Shown: one piece after another, positions 1 through 8,142 of the stretch
Layout: every line of letters starts with the position of its first letter
Position numbering within the stretch: the first letter of the stretch is position 1
Assembly (NCBI GenBank): GCA_002699125.1
Contig: PABI01000145.1
Coordinates: 1-33,837 of the forward strand
DNA from: Anaerolineaceae bacterium
Lineage (GTDB): Bacteria > Chloroflexota > Anaerolineae > Promineifilales > Promineifilaceae
Reading direction: 5' to 3'
DNA: 33,837 nucleotides
The notes under the pieces: generated by a model
What the model was told of the DNA's origin: nothing
Databases searched by the model: none
What the model saw: only the letters and a program-made list of their open reading frames with translations
Made by a program: the position numbers and the translations under genes

Positions 1-102
1 AGTTTGTCCATAATTCTCGCAAGCGGGGCAAAGCTCTTTTACCTTCGCTGGTTGAGATTCTGGTAGCTCCTTGAATCCCATATTGAGCCTTTACCCGGAT
101 GT
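1..102. other. window edge, no gene recognised
   Basis: This stretch lies downstream of the minus-strand response regulator gene. I see no convincing coding frame, RNA or terminator hairpin in it. It may be intergenic or the edge of a neighbouring feature. Confidence 0.3.
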
Positions 103-957
103 TTAAGAATGAACGCCCGAATTTGCTGATACGAATTTATAACCTCGCTTGCGCACCGTACGAATCAAGCGCGGTTTTTTAGGATTATCTTCCAGCTTAT
201 TCCGCAGGCGAAAAATATACGGCCGAATCACGCTTTTGGCTTCAATGCGATCTGCCTTATACCCCCAGGCCAACCAAACCAGCTGCTCACAAGAAAGTAT
301 TTGGTCAGCATTCTGCATCATGCTCATGAGAACGGCCGTTTCTCCCCGGGACAAATCAACGCTGCGCTCCGGTTCGTCATCAATGGTCACCACCCGCTGC
401 GACCGGTCCAGGCAAAGTGGCTGCGTAACGACAAAACGAGACGGGCTTTTTGGCGGCATTTGGGACAACGCAGAAGATGAATCAGCCGAATCAACGCGAT
501 CCAGCGCCTCACCAAGAACATCAACCAGGTATTCCTTTTGCGCCGATGCCGCCCGCTTTTGCAGAGCATTGGTAATAGCATCGATAATATCGTGAATACT
601 CGCCGGCTTCAGCAAATAATCTACTGCGGCCGATTTCACCGCAGCGATGGCACTTTCTAATGTTGCATTCCCTGTCAGAATAATAACCGACACATTCGAT
701 TGAATCCGATGCGCCTGACGCAATACATCAATCCCTTTCACGCCTGGCAAAACCATATCCAGGACCATCAGATCGTATGGTTCTGTTTGCAATAATGCCA
801 AAGCTTCCTGACCAGAAGCCGCTTCATCTACCTCATAACCAACCAGGCTCAACGCTTTAACCAAAGCGGCCCGAATATGCGCTTCATCATCTACTATTAA
901 CAGACGCGTCTTTCTTCCATTTTGATTTTCTTGCGACTTGGCAGCTTTAGCGTTCAT
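103..957 (-). CDS. OmpR/PhoB-type response regulator
   Basis: Two-component response regulator, about 284 residues. The N-terminal receiver domain (about residues 17-135) has the acidic pocket D23-D24, phospho-acceptor D67 in VLDMVLPG, the switch Thr at about 95 (ILTGNA) and K117 (LLKPA). The C-terminal winged helix (about 181-280) ends in the family pattern YIFRLRNKLEDNP...LIRTVRKRGYKF, so it should bind DNA. A linker of about 50 residues separates the domains. I chose ATG at 957 because GGAG and AGAGG stand just upstream of it; the frame stays open to a TTG at 984 that lacks such a site. It is the last gene of a signalling operon, 42 bases after the histidine kinase stop, and is the kinase's likely output. 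All phosphorylation residues are intact, unlike the stand-alone receiver upstream. Confidence 0.92.
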   Translation of the reverse strand: MNAKAAKSQENQNGRKTRLLIVDDEAHIRAALVKALSLVGYEVDEAASGQEALALLQTEPYDLMVLDMVLPGVKGIDVLRQAHRIQSNVSVIILTGNATLESAIAAVKSAAVDYLLKPASIHDIIDAITNALQKRAASAQKEYLVDVLGEALDRVDSADSSSALSQMPPKSPSRFVVTQPLCLDRSQRVVTIDDEPERSVDLSRGETAVLMSMMQNADQILSCEQLVWLAWGYKADRIEAKSVIRPYIFRLRNKLEDNPKKPRLIRTVRKRGYKFVSANSGVHS

Positions 958-999
958 CCTCTTTCTCCAAACTAACTTCACCAACGGCCGTAGTGAAAA

Positions 1000-2808
1000 C
1001 TACATCCCAACTTCCACACCCTCCAAAGCCCGGGGGAACGAGACAGAAAAAATAACCCCCTGGCCGTCTGCCAAATTCCTGGCATCAATAGAACCCTCAT
1101 TTTGCTCTACCAAATTGCGGCTGATCCATAAACCCAAACCGCTGCCACCCGGCTTCGTTGTAAAAAAAGGATCAAAGATATAGGGTAAATCTTTATCTGG
1201 AATCGTGGGTCCCTCTGTCGTAAATGACACCACCACTTGCTCATCAACTGACTTAAGAGCAATGTGCAGCGAGCTATTGCTCTTAGCAGAAGATTCAATT
1301 GCATTAATCACCAGATTCAAAAAAACCTGCACCAACGAATCCGGAGCCGCCAGAATCAACGGCACCTCTTCAAATTCTTTAACAACTTGCATGCCACGCT
1401 GCTGTAACTGTTTTTCAGCCAGGCCCAATACCTGGCACACTAAATCAGTCACATTCACCGACTGGCTAGGTTTTTGTATTGGCCGCGCATAATTCAAAAT
1501 ACCCTGCGCATCTTCATGCATTCGGTCAATTTGCTGGCGAATGATTTGCAAATAATCAAAAATCTCCTCCCATTCTGTGGGGAAATCAAGCACAATATCC
1601 AAATATCCCTTAATGATCTGCAATGGATTATTTAATTCATGGGCCAAGGCGGTAGACATCTGCCCCAGTGCTGCCAGCCGTGCGGCACGAACGACTTGCT
1701 CTTCTGCCTGCTTACGCTCGGTAACATCACGAATGATGGTTGTAATACGCAGCCCATCTTCTGTAAAAAATGAACTTGATTTAACATCTATCGGGAATTC
1801 ACTGCCATCCTTTCGTCGCCCAAACAGGTCTTTTTCCACACCTAAATAATATGGTTTAGGGTAAGATACGTAACTTTGACGATGCTGGATGTGCACATGC
1901 CGCATCTGGTCTGGTAACAACAACTCAACGGATTTGCCTATTAATTCTTCACGCGGATAGTCAAAAATATCCTCCGTTTGGGCGTTGATGAGTGTGATCA
2001 AGCCGTTTTTATCAGAAACCACAATAGCATCCGGTGCAGACTCCAATAATTCCTGAAACCGGGTGTTACTCTCACGCAGCGTTTTTTCTGTTCTTTTGCG
2101 TTCCGTGATGTCTCGAATAACAAATAACAGCGCCGGCTGATCCTGGTAGGTAATGACCAATCCGGCCGCCTCCACATCAACGTATGTGTTATCTGGGCGA
2201 ATGAATTGCTCCTCAAATAGGGGTAGTTCATCGGCCTCATTGATGACCTGGTTCGCCCACACCCTGAAACCTTCAAAACTGGCCGGATGAAGATATTTAC
2301 CAATTGATTCACCAATTAAATCGGCTTCACACCGGGCATTAAACAGCTTAACAGCTTGCGCATTGCCAAAAACAAATTTCTCATCAACCAGGATAATGAT
2401 TGATTCAAAGGCTAATTCCACCAGACGCTTATATTGTTTTTCACTGGCACGCAGGGATTTTTCGGCTGAGGTTCTGCGTCTGGCAATACCGAAAACCATA
2501 AGCAGGATAAAACCGAGTAAGGGGATGTCAATAAGATCAGCCGTGCTAATGGTGCCTTGAATTACGGCAAGGAACATGGCAATCGTCGCGATTGGGATCC
2601 AAATCCCAACGCGGTAAACAAATGCCAGCAGCGACCAGAAAAAGGCACCATAAATTAACAGCGCGAATACAAGATGAAGGAACATGTCCTTTTCATCTGT
2701 AAGAAACAGAAGCGAGTTGGTCACGAACAACGCCAGGTCTATAAATAGAAACCTTTTATTCTTGCGCAACTCCTTCCAGACTCGTCTGGTAGCAAGTTTT
2801 CGAAACAT
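1000..2808 (-). CDS. membrane PAS-PAS sensor histidine kinase with degenerate G1 box
   Basis: Sensor kinase, about 602 residues from ATG 2808. Four hydrophobic segments (about residues 20-37, 42-65, 68-87, 95-109) form a membrane module. Two PAS domains follow (about 120-240 and 248-365), each ending in the I-R-D-[IV]-T-E-R-K linker. The HisKA H-box AHELNNPLQ has phospho-accepting His390. The ATPase domain has the N-box NLVINAIESS (about 498-507), the F-box PYIFDPFFTTKPGG and the G2 loop GGSGLGL (about 554-560). The G1 box, normally D-x-G-x-G, reads TEGPTIP, so the adenine-contacting Asp is Thr and the second Gly is Thr; the sequence is in frame on both sides. No Shine-Dalgarno precedes ATG 2808, and an in-frame TTG at 2847 is an alternative start. 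The gene lies between two response-regulator genes, probably in one transcript, and contains no ACGGCCGT. Confidence 0.88.
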   Translation of the reverse strand: MFRKLATRRVWKELRKNKRFLFIDLALFVTNSLLFLTDEKDMFLHLVFALLIYGAFFWSLLAFVYRVGIWIPIATIAMFLAVIQGTISTADLIDIPLLGFILLMVFGIARRRTSAEKSLRASEKQYKRLVELAFESIIILVDEKFVFGNAQAVKLFNARCEADLIGESIGKYLHPASFEGFRVWANQVINEADELPLFEEQFIRPDNTYVDVEAAGLVITYQDQPALLFVIRDITERKRTEKTLRESNTRFQELLESAPDAIVVSDKNGLITLINAQTEDIFDYPREELIGKSVELLLPDQMRHVHIQHRQSYVSYPKPYYLGVEKDLFGRRKDGSEFPIDVKSSSFFTEDGLRITTIIRDVTERKQAEEQVVRAARLAALGQMSTALAHELNNPLQIIKGYLDIVLDFPTEWEEIFDYLQIIRQQIDRMHEDAQGILNYARPIQKPSQSVNVTDLVCQVLGLAEKQLQQRGMQVVKEFEEVPLILAAPDSLVQVFLNLVINAIESSAKSNSSLHIALKSVDEQVVVSFTTEGPTIPDKDLPYIFDPFFTTKPGGSGLGLWISRNLVEQNEGSIDARNLADGQGVIFSVSFPRALEGVEVGM

Positions 2809-2869
2809 TATGGTATATGGCTGGATTTTTTGGTTTTGCGGCTGCAAGGAGACTCGACTTTACCTGTAC

Positions 2870-3265
2870 TCAGCTTATCATTACAGGCTCAGCTGTTGCC
2901 TGGTCATCAACTTCTATACTTCTTATATATTTTAGGAATTTGTTAAGGGAAATACTCTTGTTTAGATAACCCAGTGCACCAAAACGAAGGGCCTCATAAA
3001 GCCGTTCGTCCTTATCACACGTTGTCAGGAACACAATATTTGTTGTCGGACATACAGCCAAAATCAACGGGGTTGCCTCCAGCCCGGTGCCATCTGCCAG
3101 ATCAAAGTTCATCAGAATGAGATCCGGCTTTAAATCCCGTGCTTTTTCAACCGTTTCTGCGATAGATTCGGCCGTACCTGCAATATGGAGATTTTGCTGC
3201 CTGGATAACAAAGAGCGAAGACCTTCCCTAAATAAAATATGGTCATCCACTAGCAAAATTTTCAT
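2870..3265 (-). CDS. stand-alone NarL-type receiver domain with Asn at the phosphorylation site
   Basis: A protein of about 131 residues consisting only of a receiver domain of the NarL/FixJ N-terminal type. The acidic pocket is present (D7-D8 in LLVDDH), as are the switch Thr (about 81-82, FLTTCD) and conserved Lys103 (LNKSIS). The phospho-acceptor position, normally Asp, is Asn53 (LILMNFDLADG); the codon is AAC. No helix-turn-helix follows; the protein ends in a short acidic tail. I chose ATG 3265 because AGGTGG sits 8 bases upstream; a GTG at 3277 overlaps that ribosome site. First gene of the operon with the kinase and OmpR-type regulator. Inference: a phosphorylation-independent receiver or a phospho-mimic adaptor. 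It could also be an early-decaying regulator that lost its DNA-binding domain. Confidence 0.85.
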   Translation of the reverse strand: MKILLVDDHILFREGLRSLLSRQQNLHIAGTAESIAETVEKARDLKPDLILMNFDLADGTGLEATPLILAVCPTTNIVFLTTCDKDERLYEALRFGALGYLNKSISLNKFLKYIRSIEVDDQATAEPVMIS

Positions 3266-3384
3266 GCTCTGTACCACCTGTACTACTAATTAAAAACTGG
3301 AACAACGCAAATACACAAAATCAAGAATGAGAGCTGCCAAAAACCCCAACGCGAATCCTTATAGAACAAATCATAAGGTTGGGA

Positions 3385-3404
3385 AAGCGTAGCATGCAAC
3401 GCTT
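3385..3404. promoter_or_regulatory. 20-bp near-perfect palindrome upstream of the signalling operon
   Basis: AAGCGTAGCATGCAACGCTT is symmetric except for one matched pair of A/A positions. It lies about 120 bases upstream of the receiver gene start, in the 238-base gap (3278-3515) between argJ and the signalling operon. It has the look of a site for a dimeric regulator. Apart from this and the ACGGCCGT at 3508, I see nothing else clear in the gap. Confidence 0.4.
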
Positions 3405-3515
3405 AAGATATAACTTACAACGCATGACCTCAGTACTATTCTGGGAGCAGCCCTCCCCCATAGCTGCAATTCTTTATTGTTTACAACTGCGTGTTAAAAG
3501 CGCAGCGACGGCCGT

Positions 3516-4748
3516 TTACGTGCGATAGTCGGCGTTGATGCTGACGTAATCGTGGCTGAGATCCGTCGTCCAGACGACGGCCGTTCCCTCCCCACCCACT
3601 CCCAAATCCAAGCGAATCATAAACTCAGGCTGGGCAAAAACGGCCGCAGCGTCAGCTTCCTGGTAGTCGGTGGGCGTGCCGTTAGCTACCAGTTGCAGTT
3701 CGTCCGGCTGATGCACGCCAATCCACAAATTGATTTTGGTTTGATCAAAAGGCACCCCGGCGCGGCCGGCGGCCATGAGCAGGCGGCCCCAGTTGGCGTC
3801 GCTGCCGGCAAAGGCGGTTTTGACCAGCGGCGAGGTAGCGATGGTGTTGGCAATTTGGTGGGCGTCGGCTTCGCTGCTGGCTCCGGTTACCTGGATTTCT
3901 ACAAATTTGGTGGCACCTTCGCCATCGCGGACGATCATGTGGGCCAAGACAGTGCAAAGCTGGTTGAGGGCCGCACCAAATTGGGCAATGCTCTCGGGAT
4001 CGGACACGGCCGTTCCACTCATCCCATTGGCCAGCAGCAAAACCGTATCGTTGGTGCTGGTATCGCCATCGATGGAAATGCGGTTGAAGCTTTGGTTGAC
4101 GGCCGTTTTTAGCAAGCCATCCAACAGATCCGGGGCAACTGCCGCATCCGTCGTCAACGCCGCCAGCATGGTGGCCATGTTGGGATGAATCATGCCCGCG
4201 CCCTTGGCCATGCCGCCGATGATCACCGGGCCACCGGGCAGTTCCACACGCACGGCCACATGTTTGGGCCGGGTATCGGTGGTCATGATCGCTTCAGCAG
4301 CAAGACGGCCGTTTTCCCGCGAAAGCCCCGCAGCCCCGGCCACAATGCCCGCCTCCAGCTTAGCCATCGGCAGCTGCACGCCTATCACCCCGGTTGAGAG
4401 CACCAAAATTTGACTGGCCTCACAGCCCAGCGCCTGAGCAGCAATCTGCTGAGTGGCGCGGGCGTTGGCCAGTCCCGGCTCACCCGTGCAGGCGTTGGCA
4501 TTTTTAGAATTGATCACCACGGCACGCAGGCGGCTGTTATTCGCCGCCAGCGTCTCCCGATCCACAACCACAGGTGCGGCTACCACCTGATTTTTGGTAA
4601 ACATGGCAGCACAGCTGCAATCGTTTTCCGAGACCACTAGGGCCAAATCAAGTTGGTTTTCTTTTTTGAGACCGGCGGCGACGGCAGCGGCCGTAAACCC
4701 TTTTGCTGAAGTCACGGTTCCATCGAGCATCGTTTGGAATTGGTTCAT
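3516..4748 (-). CDS. argJ: bifunctional glutamate N-acetyltransferase / ornithine acetyltransferase
   Basis: ArgJ moves the acetyl group from N-acetylornithine to glutamate in the arginine pathway and, in the bifunctional form, also uses acetyl-CoA. It is cytoplasmic. The protein has 410 residues, the usual family length. The self-cleavage region is clear: KGAGMIHPNMATM around residues 182-194, with Thr193 as the expected nucleophile of the autoprocessed beta chain. The oxyanion-hole-type motif STGVIG lies at 118-123. ATG 4748 is preceded by GGAG at 7 bases. No other arginine gene is nearby, so it is either alone or separated from its pathway. It diverges from the acetyltransferase gene at 4836. 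Four ACGGCCGT copies lie inside it and one lies just past its stop codon. Confidence 0.95.
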   Translation of the reverse strand: MNQFQTMLDGTVTSAKGFTAAAVAAGLKKENQLDLALVVSENDCSCAAMFTKNQVVAAPVVVDRETLAANNSRLRAVVINSKNANACTGEPGLANARATQQIAAQALGCEASQILVLSTGVIGVQLPMAKLEAGIVAGAAGLSRENGRLAAEAIMTTDTRPKHVAVRVELPGGPVIIGGMAKGAGMIHPNMATMLAALTTDAAVAPDLLDGLLKTAVNQSFNRISIDGDTSTNDTVLLLANGMSGTAVSDPESIAQFGAALNQLCTVLAHMIVRDGEGATKFVEIQVTGASSEADAHQIANTIATSPLVKTAFAGSDANWGRLLMAAGRAGVPFDQTKINLWIGVHQPDELQLVANGTPTDYQEADAAAVFAQPEFMIRLDLGVGGEGTAVVWTTDLSHDYVSINADYRT

Positions 4749-4785
4749 TGTTTCACTCCGTTAAAATCTGAATTTTCCACTTTTT

Positions 4786-4815
4786 ATCTGCGACCATCTG
4801 TGTTAATCTGTGTCC
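4786..4815. repeat. short iterated ATCTGTGT-type repeat
   Basis: The gap between argJ and the acetyltransferase holds the imperfect iteration ATCTGCG, ATCTGTGTTA, ATCTGTGTCC. It lies in the divergent promoter region, but no clear -35/-10 pair stands out. Similar low-complexity iterations occur in other gaps of the window. Confidence 0.4.
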
Positions 4816-4835
4816 CATTTTCATGGGAGACAATC

Positions 4836-5402
4836 GTGACCGAATTATCTCTATCTTTCCCCCAACTGAAAACCGAACGGCTCGTGTTGCGTGAATTTCG
4901 CCTGGATGAAGATGATCAGATGGCGCTGTTTCGCATCTTTTCCGACAGTCGTGTAACGCGCTACTACAATTTGAACACGTTTACCGAGCCGCAGGAAGCG
5001 TGGCGATTATTGCGGCGGCGGCGCGGCCGTTTCTGGCAGGGGCGCGGCATTCGTTGGGCGATCACGTTAAAAAACAAGGATGAGATCATCGGCAGCTGCG
5101 GCTTTAACTCTTTGAACAAGAAGAAACAGCTGGGCGAGCTGGGCTACGAACTGGCACGGCCGTTTTGGCAACAGGGCATCATGACCGAGGCGCTGCGCCC
5201 AGTGGTAGCCTATGGCTTCAATGAGCTGGCCCTGTGCCGCATCGAAGCGTGGGTAATGCCGCCCAATCGCGCCTCGGCTAATTTACTAATGAAGCTGGGC
5301 TTTCAATCGGAGGGTGTGCTGGAGGGGAAGGGGTATTGGGACGGCCGTTTCCATGACCTGGAGCTGTTCTCGCTGCTGGCCGAACAGTGGCAAACTACCT
5401 GA
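4836..5402 (+). CDS. GNAT acetyltransferase, RimJ/RimL type
   Basis: A protein of about 188 residues that probably transfers acetyl from acetyl-CoA to an amine. The N-terminus has the RimJ/L signature LKTERLVLREF. The core includes WAITLKNKDEIIGSCGF, GELGYELARPFWQQGIMTEAL (acetyl-CoA-binding motif A, here with QQGIMT rather than classic Q/RxxGxG/A) and VMPPNRASANLLMKLGFQSEG, which is typical of the ribosomal-protein N-acetyltransferase subfamily. I placed the start at GTG 4836 because GGGAGA lies 6-7 bases upstream and the family homology begins right after it. An upstream in-frame start would overlap argJ on the other strand and add an unrelated tail. The substrate cannot be told; RimJ/L relatives also modify antibiotics and small molecules. 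Confidence 0.88.
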   Translation: MTELSLSFPQLKTERLVLREFRLDEDDQMALFRIFSDSRVTRYYNLNTFTEPQEAWRLLRRRRGRFWQGRGIRWAITLKNKDEIIGSCGFNSLNKKKQLGELGYELARPFWQQGIMTEALRPVVAYGFNELALCRIEAWVMPPNRASANLLMKLGFQSEGVLEGKGYWDGRFHDLELFSLLAEQWQTT

Positions 5403-5526
5403 CATCCCAGCTATCATCGACTGTGACCGAACAAAACAAATGGGTTCTAATCTATGGCCGTCTCACCCATCAATTTGGCGCGATGGCCACTTCTAACAAA
5501 ATCGAGTAAGTTGAGGAAGCGTATCA

Positions 5527-8067
5527 ATGAATTTTCGGGATTTACTGGTTAAGAAAGAGCAGGTTGCATGGGAAACGGCCGTAGCTGGCCCAACAGATCA
5601 CATTGAGTTTGGCCAACCTCTGTTTGCCAAAGACAACGACAAACCGCGCGTCCGCGTAGAGCGCCGCCGCAAAACCAGCCAGGATGGCCCGCGTGACCGG
5701 GCTGAAGCGCCGCAGCGCAAACGGCCGTCTCGGCCCAGTGGGGGCAGTGGCGGCAGCAGTGGCGGGGGTGGCTTCAAACCCCGTCCCTCTGGCGGCACTT
5801 CCTTGCCCGGCGGCGGCAAAATTTCCCCGCTCATGCTCATCATCATCGTCCTTGCCCTGGCCGTGTGCGGCATTCCGATCTCGCTGCTTACCGGCGGCGA
5901 TGACGATGGTGGCAGCACCGACTCGGCACCCGTCTTCACCGACAGCGGCAGCGAATCAGCCCCATCAAACGAACCGCTGCCCACCCTCTCGGCCTCCGGC
6001 CCATCGGACCAAACCTGGACCGTCATGCTTTATCAGGACGCTGACGACAAAATTCTGGAAGAGGACATCTTCCTCGATCTGAATGAAGCAGAGCGAGTTG
6101 GCTCCAACGATAACGTGCAAATTGTGGCCCAGCTGGACCGCTTCACCGGCGGCTTTGCCGGAGATGGCAACTGGTCCACCGCCCGCCGCTACTACATTAC
6201 CCGCGACGACGATTTACAAACCATCAGCTCGGAACTGGTAGAAGATTTAGGCGAAGTCAACATGGCCGACAGCCAGACGCTGGTCGATTTTGTGGTGTGG
6301 GCGGCCGAGAATTATCCGGCCGATAAATATGTGCTCATCATGTCAGACCACGGCATTGGTTGGCCCGGTGGCTGGTCAGACCCCGATCCCAGCGTGCCCA
6401 CCGACAACAGCCTGCCGATTACGGCCGCATTAGGCAACGACCTTTACCTGATGGAAATTGATGAGGCCCTCAGCGCCATTCGTGCCCAAACCGGCATCGA
6501 CCAGTTTGAGCTGATCGGCATGGACGCCTGTCTGATGGGTGGCGTGGAAATTTTTGCCGCGCTGGCGCCTCACGCCCGCTACGCTGTCGCCTCGCAAGAG
6601 GTGGAACCGGCGTTGGGCTGGGCCTATGCCGGCTTTCTAGAGGAATTGGCCATCAATCCGGGCATCAACGGCGGCGATTTGGGCCAGCTCATTGTGGACA
6701 GCTACATTCGTGAAGACCAGCGCATTTTGGACCCTGAAGCCCGCGCCGGATTGCTGGGTGGCAGCAATCCGCTGGGCGGGCTGTTTGGGCTGCTTGGCGG
6801 CAGCACTAGCACAACCTCGCCAGAGCAGCTTGTGCGGCAAATGGAGCAAAATGTGACGCTGACGGCCGTTGATCTTTCCCAAATCCCACCGCTGGTAGAC
6901 AGCATCAACAACCTCAGCCTCACGCTTAGCAGCGATAACCAGCAAATGATTGCCCAAACCCGCACCTATGCCCAATCGTTTACCAGCGTGTTTGGCAGCA
7001 ACGTGCCGCCTTCCTATATTGATCTGGGTCACTTTGCCCAACTGCTGGCGCAAAACAGCGGCAATGGCCAGGTAGACAACGCCGTGAACGACGTATTGGC
7101 CGCCATCGACCAGGCCGTCATTGCCGAGAAGCACGGGCCTAATAAACCTGGCTCGACCGGCGTGTCGATTTACTTTCCCAACTCGCAGCTGTACGGCAAT
7201 CCAATTACGGGGCCGCAATCGTATACGGCCGTAGCCAACACCTTCACCAACGCTTCCCTGTGGGATGACTTTTTAGCGTTCCACTACACCGGCGAGCCAT
7301 TCAGCGCCGGCGATGTGGGGGCGGCCATTCCCACAACGGCCGTGCGCGGCCCCGGCACCGGCAGCATCACCGTTGCTCCCATCACCACCTCCAGCGATGA
7401 AGCCGCGCCGGGCGAACCGGTGCTGCTTACTACCGAGATTTCCGGGGAAAACATTGGCTACGTGAAGCTCATGGTGGGCTTTTTAGATACAAACGCCAAT
7501 TCGCTGCTGATCATTGATTCTGACTACCTGGAGAGTGCCGATACGCAGGAAGTCGGCGGGCTGTTCTACCCCGTCTGGCCTGATGAGCCATTTGATTTAG
7601 AATTTGAGTGGGAGCCGGTCGTTTTTGCCATCAGCGATGGTACAGATTCGGTAGTCACCCTCTTTAAGCCGCAAACGTACGGCGCGACGTTTGAGGAAGC
7701 CACTTACGCCGTGGATGGCATCTACACCTACAGCGACGGCACGGAACGAGTGGCCCGGCTCCTGTTTCGTGATGGCGTGTTGCAGCAAGTTTACGGCTTC
7801 AACAATGAAGATGGCACCGGCGGGCCGCGGGAAATCATTCCGCAGGCAGGCGACCAGTTCACGGTTGTGGAGCGCTGGCTGGATTTAGACGCCAATGGCA
7901 GCGTTGTCGGCAGCGCCACGCAGGAAGCGGGCACGCTCACTTTCACCGATCAAACGTTCACCTGGGTCGATTTGGACGCCGCCGCCGGGGAGTATGTGGT
8001 GGGCTTTATTGTGGAGGATTTCGACGGGAATGAGTTCCCAGCGTACGCGCAAATTACGGTACGGTAG
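5527..8067 (+). CDS. membrane-anchored clostripain-like (C11) cysteine peptidase
   Basis: Large protein of 846 residues. Residues 1-100 are hydrophilic, Arg/Pro/Gly-rich and lack a signal peptide. One hydrophobic helix (about 101-122, PLMLIIIVLALAVCGIPISL) follows, then an acidic Ser/Asp/Gly linker. The peptidase domain starts near residue 163 (TWTVMLYQDADDKILEEDIF). The clostripain-family catalytic pair is visible: His275 in MSDHGIGW and Cys335 in GMDACLMGG. The last 200 or so residues look beta-rich. The topology implied is cytoplasmic N-terminus with the protease outside. ATG 5527 follows GAGGAAG. Known C11 enzymes cleave after Arg/Lys and often self-process; which substrate is cut here is unknown. 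It converges on the lipoprotein gene at 8143, and a hairpin separates them. Confidence 0.9.
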   Translation: MNFRDLLVKKEQVAWETAVAGPTDHIEFGQPLFAKDNDKPRVRVERRRKTSQDGPRDRAEAPQRKRPSRPSGGSGGSSGGGGFKPRPSGGTSLPGGGKISPLMLIIIVLALAVCGIPISLLTGGDDDGGSTDSAPVFTDSGSESAPSNEPLPTLSASGPSDQTWTVMLYQDADDKILEEDIFLDLNEAERVGSNDNVQIVAQLDRFTGGFAGDGNWSTARRYYITRDDDLQTISSELVEDLGEVNMADSQTLVDFVVWAAENYPADKYVLIMSDHGIGWPGGWSDPDPSVPTDNSLPITAALGNDLYLMEIDEALSAIRAQTGIDQFELIGMDACLMGGVEIFAALAPHARYAVASQEVEPALGWAYAGFLEELAINPGINGGDLGQLIVDSYIREDQRILDPEARAGLLGGSNPLGGLFGLLGGSTSTTSPEQLVRQMEQNVTLTAVDLSQIPPLVDSINNLSLTLSSDNQQMIAQTRTYAQSFTSVFGSNVPPSYIDLGHFAQLLAQNSGNGQVDNAVNDVLAAIDQAVIAEKHGPNKPGSTGVSIYFPNSQLYGNPITGPQSYTAVANTFTNASLWDDFLAFHYTGEPFSAGDVGAAIPTTAVRGPGTGSITVAPITTSSDEAAPGEPVLLTTEISGENIGYVKLMVGFLDTNANSLLIIDSDYLESADTQEVGGLFYPVWPDEPFDLEFEWEPVVFAISDGTDSVVTLFKPQTYGATFEEATYAVDGIYTYSDGTERVARLLFRDGVLQQVYGFNNEDGTGGPREIIPQAGDQFTVVERWLDLDANGSVVGSATQEAGTLTFTDQTFTWVDLDAAAGEYVVGFIVEDFDGNEFPAYAQITVR

Positions 8068-8077
8068 TTAGAAATTC

Positions 8078-8137
8078 AGGAGTGGCAGTCCTGGCAAGTT
8101 TTAAGGTCAGTTTGGAAGGACCAGGACTGCCACTCCT
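8078..8137. terminator. bidirectional 17-bp inverted-repeat hairpin between convergent genes
   Basis: AGGAGTGGCAGTCCTGG (8078-8094) and CCAGGACTGCCACTCCT (8121-8137) are perfect complements separated by 26 bases. They lie between the plus-strand peptidase stop (8067) and the minus-strand lipoprotein stop (8143), so the hairpin can serve both genes. No long T run follows. The core GGCAGTCCT recurs at 10299 and 26169. Confidence 0.7.
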
Positions 8138-8142
8138 CATAT

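Noticed and set aside
3552..4112. Open frame of 186 codons on the plus strand inside argJ
   Set aside because: It is antisense to a certain argJ coding region, has no recognisable domain or ribosome site, and arises from high GC.
4734..4835. Upstream extension of the first GNAT gene
   Set aside because: It would overlap the argJ start on the other strand and adds a tail with no family match; GTG 4836 has a ribosome site.
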